From Streptomyces sp. LaPpAH-108 (GTDB taxonomy: Bacteria; Actinomycetota; Actinomycetes; Streptomycetales; Streptomycetaceae), in the NCBI RefSeq assembly GCF_000373625.1, contig NZ_KB891993.1:310001-374000 (forward strand): a stretch of DNA of 64,000 nt, given 5' to 3'. The notes beneath the pieces are model-generated. The model saw only the letters and a program-made list of their open reading frames with translations, ran no database searches and had not been told where the DNA came from. Numbering within the stretch: position 1 is the stretch's first letter; the number at the start of each line of letters is the position of its first letter. The position numbers and the translations under genes are program-made. This document shows positions 46,451-54,541 of this stretch, piece by piece.

Positions 46451-48517
46451 CTAACGCCGGGAGCGGACGAGCAGGTACAGGAAGTACGGCGTGCCGATCG
46501 CGGCCGTCATCAGTCCGGCGCCGAGCTGGGCCGGGGCGATGACGGTGCGGCCGAGGAGGTCGGCGGTGCCGACCAGGACGGCGCCCAGGAGGAGCGCGAC
46601 GGGGATGACGCGCGCGTGTCTGCGGCCGACCAGGGCGCGGGCGGCGTGCGGGGCGACCAGGCCGACGAAGCCGATGGTTCCGGCGGCGGCGACGGCGGTG
46701 GCGCTGAGGAGGACGGCGACCACGAGCAGCCCGAAGCGGGCCGGTGCGGTGCGCAGGCCGAGCAGCCGGGGCGTGTCGTCGTCCAGCGCGACCAGGTCGA
46801 GTTCGGTGCGCCGTACGACGGCGACGACGGTGCCGAGCACCAGCGCGCCGGCGACGGGCAGGGCGTCGGGCAGCGTACGGCCGTAGGTGGAGCCGGACAG
46901 CCAGGTGAGCGCCTTGGTCGCGTTGAACGGGTCGGTGAGCACGATGAGCAGGCTGATGAGCGCGATGGCGGCGGTGGACACACCGATGCCGACGAGGACG
47001 AGCCTGCTCTGCCCGAAGCCGCCGCGTGCCGCGAGCCCGAAGACGAGCAGGGAGGCGAGCGCGGCGCCCGCGAAGGCCGCCCCGGCGATGCCCCAGGACC
47101 CCGCGACCGGGACGGTCGTCACGAGCAGGACCGCGCCGAGGGCCGCGCCGCCGGAGACGCCGAGGATGCCGGGTTCGGCGAGCGGGTTGCGGGTGACGGC
47201 CTGCACAAGGGTGCCCGAGAGGGCGAGGGCGGCGCCCGCGAGGAGGGCCGCGACGACCCTCGGCACCCGGGTGTCGAGGACGAAGCCGACGGCCTGACCC
47301 GCTTGTCCCTGGGCCCAGTTGGCGACGTCGCCGAGGAGGAGCTTGGTGTCGCCGAGGAGGACTCCGGCGACGGCCACGCCGACAAGGGCCGCGACGAGGA
47401 CAGCGACCGTCGCGAGGAAGACGGCGCGGCTCGGGATGCGCAGCCGTTCGGGCGCGGCGGCGCTGGTGGTGTCCCGCACGCGCAGGGCCATGCCGACGAG
47501 GAACACGGCACCGAGGAGGCTGGTGACGACGCCGGTGGGGACGGCGACGGAGAGTTCCGTCGACATGCTCGCGCGCAGCAGCACGTCGGCGCCGAGCACG
47601 AGGGCCGCACCGGCGAGACCGGCCACGGGCAGGTTGACCCGGACGCGGACGAACGGCCTGAGCCTGCGGGCCAGGGGCCGTACCAGGGCGGGGGCGCACA
47701 GGCCGACGAAGCCGACCGGGCCGGTCAGGGTGACGGCCGCCGCCGAGAGCAGCGCGGCGCACACCACCACGGTGATCCGGGTGGCGCGGACCGGGACGCC
47801 GATGCCGCGCGCGGCCTCGTCGCCGAGGGCGAGGGCGTCGAGGCGGCGGGCGACGAGGAGGAGTCCGAGGAGTCCTGCGGCGGCGACGGGGGCCATCTGG
47901 AGGACGCCGTCGAAGCCGTTCTGGCTGATGCTGCCCTGGTTCCACAGGTAGAGGCCGTGGGTGCGCTCGGGGAAGAGCAGCAGCAGGGCGTCGGTGACGG
48001 CGGACAGGCCGAGCGAGAGGGCGCTGCCCGCGAGGACGAGCCGTACGGTGCCCGCGCCGGGTCCGGCCAGCGAGAGGACGACGGCCGCGGCGGCGAGTCC
48101 GCCGGTGAAGGCCACGCCGGAGGAGGCGAACAGGGGGAGCGTGGCTCCGCTCACGCTGAGCACGCCGAGGCCGAGGTAGGAACCGGCGTTGACGGCGAGG
48201 GTGTCCGGGGAGGCCAGCACGTTGCGGCTGACGGTCTGCAGGGCGGACCCGGCCATGCCGAGGGCGGCCCCGGCCAGCAGTCCGGCGGCGGCGCGGGGCA
48301 GCCGGGAGGCGATGACCACGGAGGCGTCGGCCTCGTCGGCGCGGCCGGTGAGGGCCTTCCAGACCTCGGACGCGCCGACGGAGGAGGTGCCCTGGGTGAT
48401 GTCGAGGACCGCGAGGACGGCGACCAGGCACACGAGCAGGGCCGCCACCGCGACCGCGCCCGTCCTGGAGTTCTCTGCCGGTGCCACGGCGGCGGGGGCT
48501 GTTGCGGTGGCGGCCAT
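46451..48517 (-). CDS. Fused siderophore ABC transporter permease (two FecCD domains)
   Basis: A 688-residue protein made of two FecCD permease domains in tandem, like FhuB. Domain 1 (about 25-345) has SRLPRAAAGLLAGAALGMAG; domain 2 (about 355-688) has TRVPRVVAALLAGAALALSG and the conserved GTIGFVGLVAPHAARALVG. About twenty membrane helices are predicted. It forms the whole channel for an iron-siderophore complex. It lies four bases after the binding-protein gene, in an operon with the ATPase. Confidence 0.92.
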   Translation of the reverse strand: MAATATAPAAVAPAENSRTGAVAVAALLVCLVAVLAVLDITQGTSSVGASEVWKALTGRADEADASVVIASRLPRAAAGLLAGAALGMAGSALQTVSRNVLASPDTLAVNAGSYLGLGVLSVSGATLPLFASSGVAFTGGLAAAAVVLSLAGPGAGTVRLVLAGSALSLGLSAVTDALLLLFPERTHGLYLWNQGSISQNGFDGVLQMAPVAAAGLLGLLLVARRLDALALGDEAARGIGVPVRATRITVVVCAALLSAAAVTLTGPVGFVGLCAPALVRPLARRLRPFVRVRVNLPVAGLAGAALVLGADVLLRASMSTELSVAVPTGVVTSLLGAVFLVGMALRVRDTTSAAAPERLRIPSRAVFLATVAVLVAALVGVAVAGVLLGDTKLLLGDVANWAQGQAGQAVGFVLDTRVPRVVAALLAGAALALSGTLVQAVTRNPLAEPGILGVSGGAALGAVLLVTTVPVAGSWGIAGAAFAGAALASLLVFGLAARGGFGQSRLVLVGIGVSTAAIALISLLIVLTDPFNATKALTWLSGSTYGRTLPDALPVAGALVLGTVVAVVRRTELDLVALDDDTPRLLGLRTAPARFGLLVVAVLLSATAVAAAGTIGFVGLVAPHAARALVGRRHARVIPVALLLGAVLVGTADLLGRTVIAPAQLGAGLMTAAIGTPYFLYLLVRSRR

Positions 48518-48521
48518 GGTG

Positions 48522-49499
48522 CTACTTCGTCAGGGCGGCGACGACGGCGTCGACGTACGCCTGCATGGACCGCGGGCCGCCGAACATCCAGATGCCGTCG
48601 GGCAGCTGGTGCACATCGCCCTTCTTCACGAAGGGCAGCGACTTCCAGGCGGCGTTCTTGGCGAGGTCCTTCTTGAACGGGTCGGTCCCCTCGCTCTCGT
48701 TGCCGATGTAGGCGAAGTGGGCGTCGCCGACGGCGGACAGGCCCTCGACGTCGGTGGAGGCGAGGCCGTAGGCGGGGTCGCCCTTGAGCTTCCAGGCGTT
48801 CTTCAGGCCGAGGCGTTCGTTGACGGTGCCGATGAGCGAACCGCTGGTGTAGGGGCGGATGGAGACCTGGTGGGAGGCGACGTAGCCGTCCGCGAAGGCG
48901 ATGGGGTCACCGGCGTGCCCGGCGGCGGCGAGCTTCTTCTTGCCCTCGGCGAGCTTGGCGTCGAACGCCTTGTTCACCTCGGTGGCCTTGGCGGTGGTGC
49001 CGGTGGCGCGCGCGATCAGGTCCAGGTTGGTCTTCATCTGCCCGATCTGGTCGGCCGCCTTCGCCGAGCGGACCTCCAGCACCGGGGCTATCTTGCGCAG
49101 TTGCTTGACGGCGGCGGCCGGCAGGTCGGTGGTGGCCACGATCAGGTCGGGCGAGAGCGAGGCGATGGTGTCCATGCTGGGCTCGCCCCGGGTGCCGATG
49201 TCCTTGGGCGCGTTCTTCAGGGGGGCGGCGGTGTCCCACGTCCCGTAGCCCTTGACGTCGGCGACGCCGACGGGGTCGACGCCGAGCGAGACGAGGCTCT
49301 CCACGACGTTCCACTCGGTGCCGACGACCTTCTTGGCGGGGCCGTCGAGCTTGACCTCGGCACCGGTGGCGTCGGTCAGGGTGATGCTCTTGGCGGCGGT
49401 CTTGCCGGAGTCCTTGGCGGCGGGTTCGGTGGTGCCGCAGCCGGTCAGGGCGACGGCGGTCGCGGACAGGGCGGCGAGGGCGATGAGGTGGCGTCTCAT
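48522..49499 (-). CDS. Iron-siderophore ABC transporter substrate-binding lipoprotein
   Basis: A 325-residue class III (helical backbone) binding protein with lipobox LTGC. Key segments: VVGTEWNVVESLVSLGVDPVGVAD, LSPDLIVATTDLP, GSLIGTVNERLGLKNAW and the C-terminal PDGIWMFGGPRSMQAYVDAV. It captures a ferric siderophore on the cell surface for the fused permease encoded next. The start overlaps the stop of the ATPase gene by four bases. Which siderophore is used cannot be told from sequence. Confidence 0.9.
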   Translation of the reverse strand: MRRHLIALAALSATAVALTGCGTTEPAAKDSGKTAAKSITLTDATGAEVKLDGPAKKVVGTEWNVVESLVSLGVDPVGVADVKGYGTWDTAAPLKNAPKDIGTRGEPSMDTIASLSPDLIVATTDLPAAAVKQLRKIAPVLEVRSAKAADQIGQMKTNLDLIARATGTTAKATEVNKAFDAKLAEGKKKLAAAGHAGDPIAFADGYVASHQVSIRPYTSGSLIGTVNERLGLKNAWKLKGDPAYGLASTDVEGLSAVGDAHFAYIGNESEGTDPFKKDLAKNAAWKSLPFVKKGDVHQLPDGIWMFGGPRSMQAYVDAVVAALTK

Positions 49500-50434
49500 G
49501 AGGTGGTGCTGAGCCTTCCGGTGCGTGCGTGGTGGCGGCCGACGGCGCGGGTGCGCAGGCGGCCGGTCAGGGGGTCGGGGTCGACATCGATACGGATGCC
49601 GTAGATCTCGGTCAGGCGCTCGGACGTGAGGACGTCCTCGGGGCGGCCGTCGGCGACGACGCGGCCCGCGCTGAGCAGGGTGACGCGGTCGGCGACGGCG
49701 GCGGCCTGGTCCAGGTCGTGCAGGACGGCGCCGACGGCGATGCCGTGGTCGTCCGCCAGGTCCCGCATCAGGTCGAGCAGTTCGACCTGGTAGCGCAGGT
49801 CGAGATAGGTGGTGGGTTCGTCGAGGAGAAGGACGCCGGTGTCCTGGGCGAGGCAGCTCGCGAGCCAGACGCGCTGGAGCTGGCCGCCGGAGAGGTGCTC
49901 GGCGCCCCGGTCCGCGAGCCCTTCGAGGTCGGTGAGGGCGAGCGCGCGGCGTACGGCGTCGGCGCCCTGCGGGTCGGCCCGGGACCAGCGGCCCCGGTGC
50001 GGGTAGCGGCCGAACTCGACGATGTCCCGCACGGTCAGCCCGCTCGGGGTGGGACGGCCCTGGGTCAGCAGGGCCACGCGGCGGGCGAAGTCACGGGCGG
50101 TCAGGGCGAGGCCGTCCAGTGGCTGCCGATCCTGACCGACGCCGATTCCTTCGCCGCCGCCTTCGCCACTGTCGACACTGTCGCCGCCGTCGCCACCCTC
50201 GCCGCCGAGCGTGAGCGTGGCGGAGCGGGGGCGCTGGAGGCGGGCCAGGGTGCGCAGCAGCGTCGACTTGCCGCTGCCGTTGGGGCCGACCAGGACCGTG
50301 ACCTCGCCGGGGCGCAGCGTGATTGCCGCGCCGTGCACCACGTCCGTGCCGCCGTAGGCCACGGTCACGTCGTGCGCGGCCAGTTCATGGCCACGCATAC
50401 GGGGGGCCTCGGGTTTCTCTTCACCGGAACTCAC
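49496..50434 (-). CDS. Iron-siderophore ABC transporter ATP-binding protein
   Basis: A 312-residue FecE/FhuC-like ATPase, first gene of the operon. Walker A is GPNGSGKS, the signature HLSGGQLQRVWLA, Walker B TGVLLLDEPTTYLD and the H-loop VLHDLDQA. Between Walker A and the Q-loop, around residues 76-110, there is a Gly/Asp/Ser-rich insertion (GGEGGDGGDSVDSGEGGGEG) not usual for the family. An iron box sits just upstream of the start. Confidence 0.92.
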   Translation of the reverse strand: MSSGEEKPEAPRMRGHELAAHDVTVAYGGTDVVHGAAITLRPGEVTVLVGPNGSGKSTLLRTLARLQRPRSATLTLGGEGGDGGDSVDSGEGGGEGIGVGQDRQPLDGLALTARDFARRVALLTQGRPTPSGLTVRDIVEFGRYPHRGRWSRADPQGADAVRRALALTDLEGLADRGAEHLSGGQLQRVWLASCLAQDTGVLLLDEPTTYLDLRYQVELLDLMRDLADDHGIAVGAVLHDLDQAAAVADRVTLLSAGRVVADGRPEDVLTSERLTEIYGIRIDVDPDPLTGRLRTRAVGRHHARTGRLSTTS

Positions 50435-50439
50435 GAAGG

Positions 50440-50458
50440 AAGGTTAGCCTATCCTTAC
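50440..50458 (-). promoter_or_regulatory. DmdR/IdeR iron box upstream of the siderophore importer operon
   Basis: On the minus strand GTAAGGATAGGCTAACCTT is close to the iron box TTAGGTTAGGCTCACCTAA. It lies six bases from the ATPase start codon and would block transcription or its start when iron-loaded DmdR binds. Confidence 0.82.
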
Positions 50459-50498
50459 TCGTGCTGGTCAGCCCCGGTGCGGCACCGCTCCCCCGGCC

Positions 50499-51101
50499 TC
50501 AGCGTGCGGGCCAGGTGTCCGGGTTCCACAGGCCCGAGCGGCGCAGCGACTGCGGGCAGTGCAGATAGATCTCGTCGATGTCGAGCACGAGCGCGAGCAG
50601 CGGGCGTCGTCCGTCGCGGGTCATCGCGTCGAAGAACGGCGCGTCGGTCAGGATGCGGGCGCGTCCGTTGACGCGGAGCACGTCCGTGCCGCCGGGGACG
50701 AGGTAGAGCAGTCCGGCGTGCGGGTTCTCCAGGATGTTGTGGAAGCTGTCGGCCCGCCGGTTGCCGAGCCGGTCGGGGAGGGCGAGGGTCGAAGGCCCGA
50801 GGATGTGCGTGAAGCCCGGTCCGTCCCCGCGCGGTGAGACGTCACAGTTGCCCCGGCTGTCGGAGGTGGAGAGCAGACAGAAGGGTGAGCGGGCGAGGAT
50901 GTCCCGGTCCTGGTCGTCGAGTTGGCTGTGCACCTTGTCGATGACGAGCGGGAACGGCTCACCGAGCAGGGTCCGCAGCTCTTCTTTGGAGCGCAGCTCC
51001 ACATACCCGTCGGTGTCGGCGGGGCGGGGCGCGGTCGTGTCGATGGTCTGGGACAAGCGGACTCCCGGGATCGGTGCGGTGAGCTGCATGTTATCCGACA
51101 T
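50499..51101 (-). CDS. Iron-regulated PPOX-class flavin-dependent protein
   Basis: A 200-residue protein of the pyridoxamine 5'-phosphate oxidase-like split beta-barrel family: ILARSPFCLLSTSDSRGNCDVSPRGDGPGF, RLGNRRADSFHNILENPHAGLLYLVPG and LRVNGRARIL. Members bind FMN or F420 and reduce small substrates; the function of this group is unknown. An iron box abuts the ATG at 51101, and an in-frame ATG at 51089 is an alternative. No RBS is visible for the first, so a leaderless message is possible. Iron repression suggests a role in siderophore or haem handling. Confidence 0.83.
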   Translation of the reverse strand: MSDNMQLTAPIPGVRLSQTIDTTAPRPADTDGYVELRSKEELRTLLGEPFPLVIDKVHSQLDDQDRDILARSPFCLLSTSDSRGNCDVSPRGDGPGFTHILGPSTLALPDRLGNRRADSFHNILENPHAGLLYLVPGGTDVLRVNGRARILTDAPFFDAMTRDGRRPLLALVLDIDEIYLHCPQSLRRSGLWNPDTWPAR

Positions 51102-51119
51102 TAGGTTTGGCTTACCTAA
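51101..51119 (-). promoter_or_regulatory. Iron box adjoining the start of the PPOX-class gene
   Basis: TTAGGTTTGGCTTACCTAA matches the DmdR1 iron box at 17 of 19 positions and is itself nearly palindromic. Its edge overlaps the first base of the ATG at 51101. It may also affect the plus-strand gene starting at 51218. Confidence 0.88.
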
Positions 51120-51217
51120 GTTGAAACCGGCCCGAAGGATGCGCGGGGGCCGGTGGGATGACGCGGCCTGTGATGGGATGACCGCGAAGACCGTTCCACC
51201 GTGGCGCACGGAAGGAA

Positions 51218-52009
51218 GTGGGGCAAGGCGATGGCCGCGAGGTGGTGCGGGCCACCCTGCTCCGGGCCACGCTCCAGGTGATGACGGCAGGGCAACGCCC
51301 GTACGCGCTCGGCGAGCTGGGCGAGGCCCTGCTGAAGTCGTTCCCCGACCGCGACGCCGCCGCGCTCGCCTACATCGCGCTGCGCTGCGAACTGCCCGTG
51401 GTGCAGCGACCGCCGGGCGGCACCTGGGGGTCGGGGTCGAGCGCCGTCTATGTGACGGCGGACGCGTGGCTGGGCGGACCCTGTCACGACGCGGACGAAC
51501 CGGCGGAGTTGGTGCGTCGCTACCTCGCGGCGTTCGGTCCGGCCACCGCCAAGGACCTCCAGGTGTGGTCCGGACTCACGGGCATGGCCGCGGTTCTCAA
51601 GCGGCTGCGCGGCGAGTTGGCGGTCCTGCGGGACGAGAACGGCACGGAGCTGTTCGACCTGCCCGGCGCCTCCGTCCCCGACGGGGACACCCCCGCCCCG
51701 GTACGGCTGCTCCCCGAGTACGACAACCTGCTGCTCTCCCACCACGACCGCACCCGCGTCATCCCGGACGCGTACCGCCCCCGCGTCTTCCGTCCCGGCG
51801 GCCGTGTTCTGCCGACGGTGCTGCTCGACGGCTTCGTGGCCGGAGTGTGGAAGACGGAGCGGCAGCGTGCGACGACCCGTCTGACGGTGACCTTGTTCGA
51901 GGACGCGTCCCGGCAGGACAAGGAGGCGGTGGCCGAGGAGGCCGCACGGCTGCTGGAGTTCATCACCGGGGAGCCGGGCCGTCCGGTGGAGCTGGTGACC
52001 GCGAGCTGA
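51218..52009 (+). CDS. N-terminally truncated winged-helix (AlkZ/HTH_42-like) protein
   Basis: 263 residues matching the C-terminal two-thirds of the winged-helix/AlkZ family: VVRATLLRATLQVMTA, LVRRYLAAFGPATAKDLQVWSGLTGM, ENGTELFDLPGA and VRLLPEYDNLLLSHHDR. Typical members have about 370 residues. The N-terminal region with the catalytic QxQ-type motif is absent, and a further stretch seems to be missing after VMTA, where a short joint (GQRPYALGELGEAL) leads straight to the next helix. AlkZ proteins excise alkylated or cross-linked bases, so this copy is probably inactive as a glycosylase. The GTG start is uncertain. Confidence 0.75.
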   Translation: MGQGDGREVVRATLLRATLQVMTAGQRPYALGELGEALLKSFPDRDAAALAYIALRCELPVVQRPPGGTWGSGSSAVYVTADAWLGGPCHDADEPAELVRRYLAAFGPATAKDLQVWSGLTGMAAVLKRLRGELAVLRDENGTELFDLPGASVPDGDTPAPVRLLPEYDNLLLSHHDRTRVIPDAYRPRVFRPGGRVLPTVLLDGFVAGVWKTERQRATTRLTVTLFEDASRQDKEAVAEEAARLLEFITGEPGRPVELVTAS

Positions 52010-52367
52010 TCCTCAACCCCTCCCGCGCGTCCAGCAGTTCGTCCAGATGAGCCTCCGCCCACTCCCGCGCCGCGTCCAGCAGGGGCAGCAGGCTCCGCCC
52101 GAGCGGGGTCAGGGCGTACCGCACGTCCCGGGCGGGTTCGACATGGACGGTACGGACCACGAATCCGTCCCGCTCCAGCGCCCGCAGCGACCGCGTGAGC
52201 ACCTTGGCCGTGATGTCCCGCAGCGGCACCCGGAGTTCGGAGAAGCGCCGGGGCCCGCCCTCCAGACACCTGACGATCATCCCGGCCCACTTGTCCCCCA
52301 CCCGGAACGGCATCAGCCCGGAGGGACAGAGCGGGTCGAACATCTCCGGGTCCAGGGGGTCGGTCAC
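51963..52367 (-). CDS. HxlR family transcriptional regulator
   Basis: A 134-residue winged-helix protein: VGDKWAGMIVRCLEGGPRRFSELRVPLRDITAKVLTRSLRALERDGFV and the wing RTVHVEPARDVRYALTPLG. The single N-terminal cysteine (PLCPSG) is in the position often used for quinone or aldehyde sensing. It starts at a GTG. The 3' end overlaps the convergent AlkZ-like gene by 47 bases. The divergent NAD(P)-binding protein gene is the likely target. Confidence 0.88.
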   Translation of the reverse strand: MTDPLDPEMFDPLCPSGLMPFRVGDKWAGMIVRCLEGGPRRFSELRVPLRDITAKVLTRSLRALERDGFVVRTVHVEPARDVRYALTPLGRSLLPLLDAAREWAEAHLDELLDAREGLRISSRSPAPPDGPAPR

Positions 52368-52474
52368 GGGGCCACGGTAGCGCCGGACGAGGTGTCCCGG
52401 AGGTAACCAGGGGGCCGACTACCGTGCCGGGGCACCCCGCAGAGCGCGGTGGGCGAGGACGCGAGGAGTCGGAC

Positions 52475-53119
52475 ATGAGCGGGGTCATCGTCTTCGGGGC
52501 GGGTGGACGGATCGGCCGAGCGGCCGTGGACGAGGCGTTGCGCAGGGGGTACGACGTCACGGCGGTCGTCCGAAACCCGGACCGGCATGGGGACTTGAGG
52601 GTGGCGGGGGCGCGGCTGCGCGGGGGCGATGTCACCGACCCGGGCTCGGTGGCGCACCTCGCCGCCGGTCACGACGCCGCGATCCATGCCGCGTACGACG
52701 CCGGTTCCCCTCCTGACGTCTTCTTCCCGGCCGCCGCCCGCGCCCTCGTCAAGGGCCTGGCACAAGCGGGAGTGGGCCGCCTGGTCGCCGTCGGCCTGTC
52801 AGCCCTGCTCGAAACCCCGGACGGCACAAGGCTGTTGGACACCCCGGTCTTCCCCGCGCACCACCGCTCCTTCGCCCTCGCCCACGCCGCCGGAGCGGCC
52901 GTACTCCACGACACGTCCGCCGCCCCGCCGGACTGGCTGATCGTCAGCCCGGCGGGCGACTTCGCCCCCGACAGCCCCCGCTCCGGCGGCTACCGCCTCT
53001 CCCTCGCCGACCCGACCACCTCCCTCACACCCGAGGACTTCGCCCTCGCCCTCCTCGACGAGATCGACACCCCGAGCCGTCACCGCGTACAGATCGGCGT
53101 GGCCCCGCAAGGGAACTAG
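52475..53119 (+). CDS. NAD(P)-binding SDR-like oxidoreductase
   Basis: A 214-residue atypical short-chain dehydrogenase of the NmrA/NAD(P)H-binding type. The Rossmann motif is GAGGRIG (residues 8-14) in VIVFGAGGRIGRAAVDEALR; RNPDRHGDLRVAGARLRGGDVTD gives the NADP-binding arginine. The start at 52475 follows GAGGAG. It is divergent from the HxlR regulator (52367), its probable controller. It is also near an ECF41 sigma gene, whose partners often include such epimerase-like proteins. Confidence 0.85.
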   Translation: MSGVIVFGAGGRIGRAAVDEALRRGYDVTAVVRNPDRHGDLRVAGARLRGGDVTDPGSVAHLAAGHDAAIHAAYDAGSPPDVFFPAAARALVKGLAQAGVGRLVAVGLSALLETPDGTRLLDTPVFPAHHRSFALAHAAGAAVLHDTSAAPPDWLIVSPAGDFAPDSPRSGGYRLSLADPTTSLTPEDFALALLDEIDTPSRHRVQIGVAPQGN

Positions 53120-53127
53120 CGAGGGAA

Positions 53128-53511
53128 CTAGCGCCGGACCAGTGCCACCAGGCTCAGCCCGAACATCAGGACGCCCAGCGGGAGATGGACCGACGGGACG
53201 TGGGCGATGCCGAGGACGACCTGGATCGAGGCGAGGGCGAGGAAGCCGGACGCCTGCCAGACGGGGCGGAGGGAGCCGCCGCCCGGCTTCCAGGCGAGGA
53301 CCGCCGCGAGGACGTAGAGCATGGCGGCGGCGTACATCACGCGGGCGCCGACGCTGTGCAGGGTCTCGCCGTAGGACGTGGTGAGCAGCAGGCCGGCGGA
53401 GATCGCCTGGAGGAAGATGGTCAGGGTCTGCAGGGCGATCGCGGTGCGCAGGAACGAGGTGGTGCGCTGTGTGGTGCGCTGTGCGGTGGGTGTCGTCGTG
53501 TCGGTGGCCAT
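53128..53511 (-). CDS. Four-helix membrane protein
   Basis: A 127-residue membrane protein with four predicted helices (LQTLTIFLQAISAGLLLTTS, MYAAAMLYVLAAVLAWK, VWQASGFLALASIQVVLGI, HLPLGVLMFGLSLVALV) and a short Thr-rich cytoplasmic start. No known family is certain; similar small proteins occur in Streptomyces beside ECF sigma genes. It is divergent from the ECF41-type gene, 92 bp away, so the two may share control. Confidence 0.75.
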   Translation of the reverse strand: MATDTTTPTAQRTTQRTTSFLRTAIALQTLTIFLQAISAGLLLTTSYGETLHSVGARVMYAAAMLYVLAAVLAWKPGGGSLRPVWQASGFLALASIQVVLGIAHVPSVHLPLGVLMFGLSLVALVRR

Positions 53512-53603
53512 GGCACGGTCCCCCTCGGGCAGTGGATCGATAAGGTCTCACCGGTCCGACGACACGGGCCCGCGAAAGGTAAGGCGAGGGGGCTGCCACC
53601 AGC

Positions 53604-54503
53604 ATGGGGCGTATCGGGGGACATGAGGACGGGACGGTCGGCGAGCGGCGTCAACTGATCAATGTCGCCTACCGGTTGCTCGGTTCGGTGAGCGAGGCCG
53701 AGGACGCCGTGCAGGACGCCTACGCCCGCTGGTACGGGCTGCCGCCGGGCCGCCAGGAGGAGATCCTGTCCCCCGGCGCGTGGCTGACGACGGTGACCGG
53801 CCGCATCTGTCTGGACCTGCTCGGCTCCGCGCGGGCCCGTCGTGAGCGCTATGTCGGCGCGTGGCTGCCCGAGCCGGTGCCGGACCGCGCCGAGTGGGCC
53901 GGGACGGGCGCCGCCGACCCGGCCGACCAGATCGTCCTGGACGAGTCGGTGGCCATGGCCTTCCTCGTCGTCCTGGAGTCGATGACGCCCGCCGAGCGGG
54001 TGGCGTTCGTCCTGCACGACGTCTTCCGCTATCCCTTCGCCGAGATAGCGGGCGTGCTCGGCCGCACCCCCGCCGCCTGCAAGCAGCTCGCCGCCTCCGC
54101 ACGGCGGAGGGTGGGCGCGACACACGCTCCGGCGCCGTCGAGCGACCGGGCCGAGGTGGTCCGGCGGGTCAAAGAGGCATGGGAGGCGAAGGACATCACG
54201 GCCCTCGTCGGCCTGCTCGACCCCGGCGCCGTGATGACGGCCGACGGCGGCGGCCTGGCCGGTGCCGTCCTGCACCCGGTGGAGGGGGCCGCGCGCATCG
54301 CCCGGTACATGGTCGCCATCGCCGACAGGGCTCCGGGACTCGAACTCCTGGAACGGTCGGTCAACGGGATGCCGGGCCTGGTGGCCCGCCGGTCCGGCGC
54401 CGTCCTGACCGTGGCCTCCTTCGACATCGCCGAAGGAGGCGTCAGCCGGATCTGGGTGGTCCGCAATCCGGAGAAGCTGCGCCCCTGGACGCGGGAGGAC
54501 TAG
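53604..54503 (+). CDS. ECF41-type RNA polymerase sigma factor with C-terminal SnoaL-like domain
   Basis: A 299-residue sigma factor. Sigma2 (about residues 12-80: LINVAYRLLGSVSEAEDAVQDAYARW) and sigma4 (125-180: MTPAERVAFVLHDVFRYPFAEIAGVLGRT) are followed by a C-terminal SnoaL-like domain. The ECF41 hallmarks are visible: WLPEPV between the sigma regions, DGGG in the extension and NPEKLRPW near the end (NPDKL in the family). The extension regulates activity in place of an anti-sigma factor. ECF41 genes usually sit beside carboxymuconolactone-decarboxylase, oxidoreductase or epimerase genes; the NAD(P)-binding gene at 52475 may be that partner. Confidence 0.9.
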   Translation: MGRIGGHEDGTVGERRQLINVAYRLLGSVSEAEDAVQDAYARWYGLPPGRQEEILSPGAWLTTVTGRICLDLLGSARARRERYVGAWLPEPVPDRAEWAGTGAADPADQIVLDESVAMAFLVVLESMTPAERVAFVLHDVFRYPFAEIAGVLGRTPAACKQLAASARRRVGATHAPAPSSDRAEVVRRVKEAWEAKDITALVGLLDPGAVMTADGGGLAGAVLHPVEGAARIARYMVAIADRAPGLELLERSVNGMPGLVARRSGAVLTVASFDIAEGGVSRIWVVRNPEKLRPWTRED

Positions 54504-54541
54504 CCGGCCGCCACCACATGGTGCCGGAGCCCACCGTCGCC

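Noticed and set aside
45678..48431. 917-codon Arg/Pro-rich minus-strand frame over the FecCD permease
   Set aside because: Out-of-frame reading of the permease gene with Arg/Pro bias and no recognisable fold.
46616..48676. 686-codon plus-strand frame rich in Asp/Glu/Gly
   Set aside because: Antisense shadow of the permease; composition typical of reversed Ala/Leu codons.
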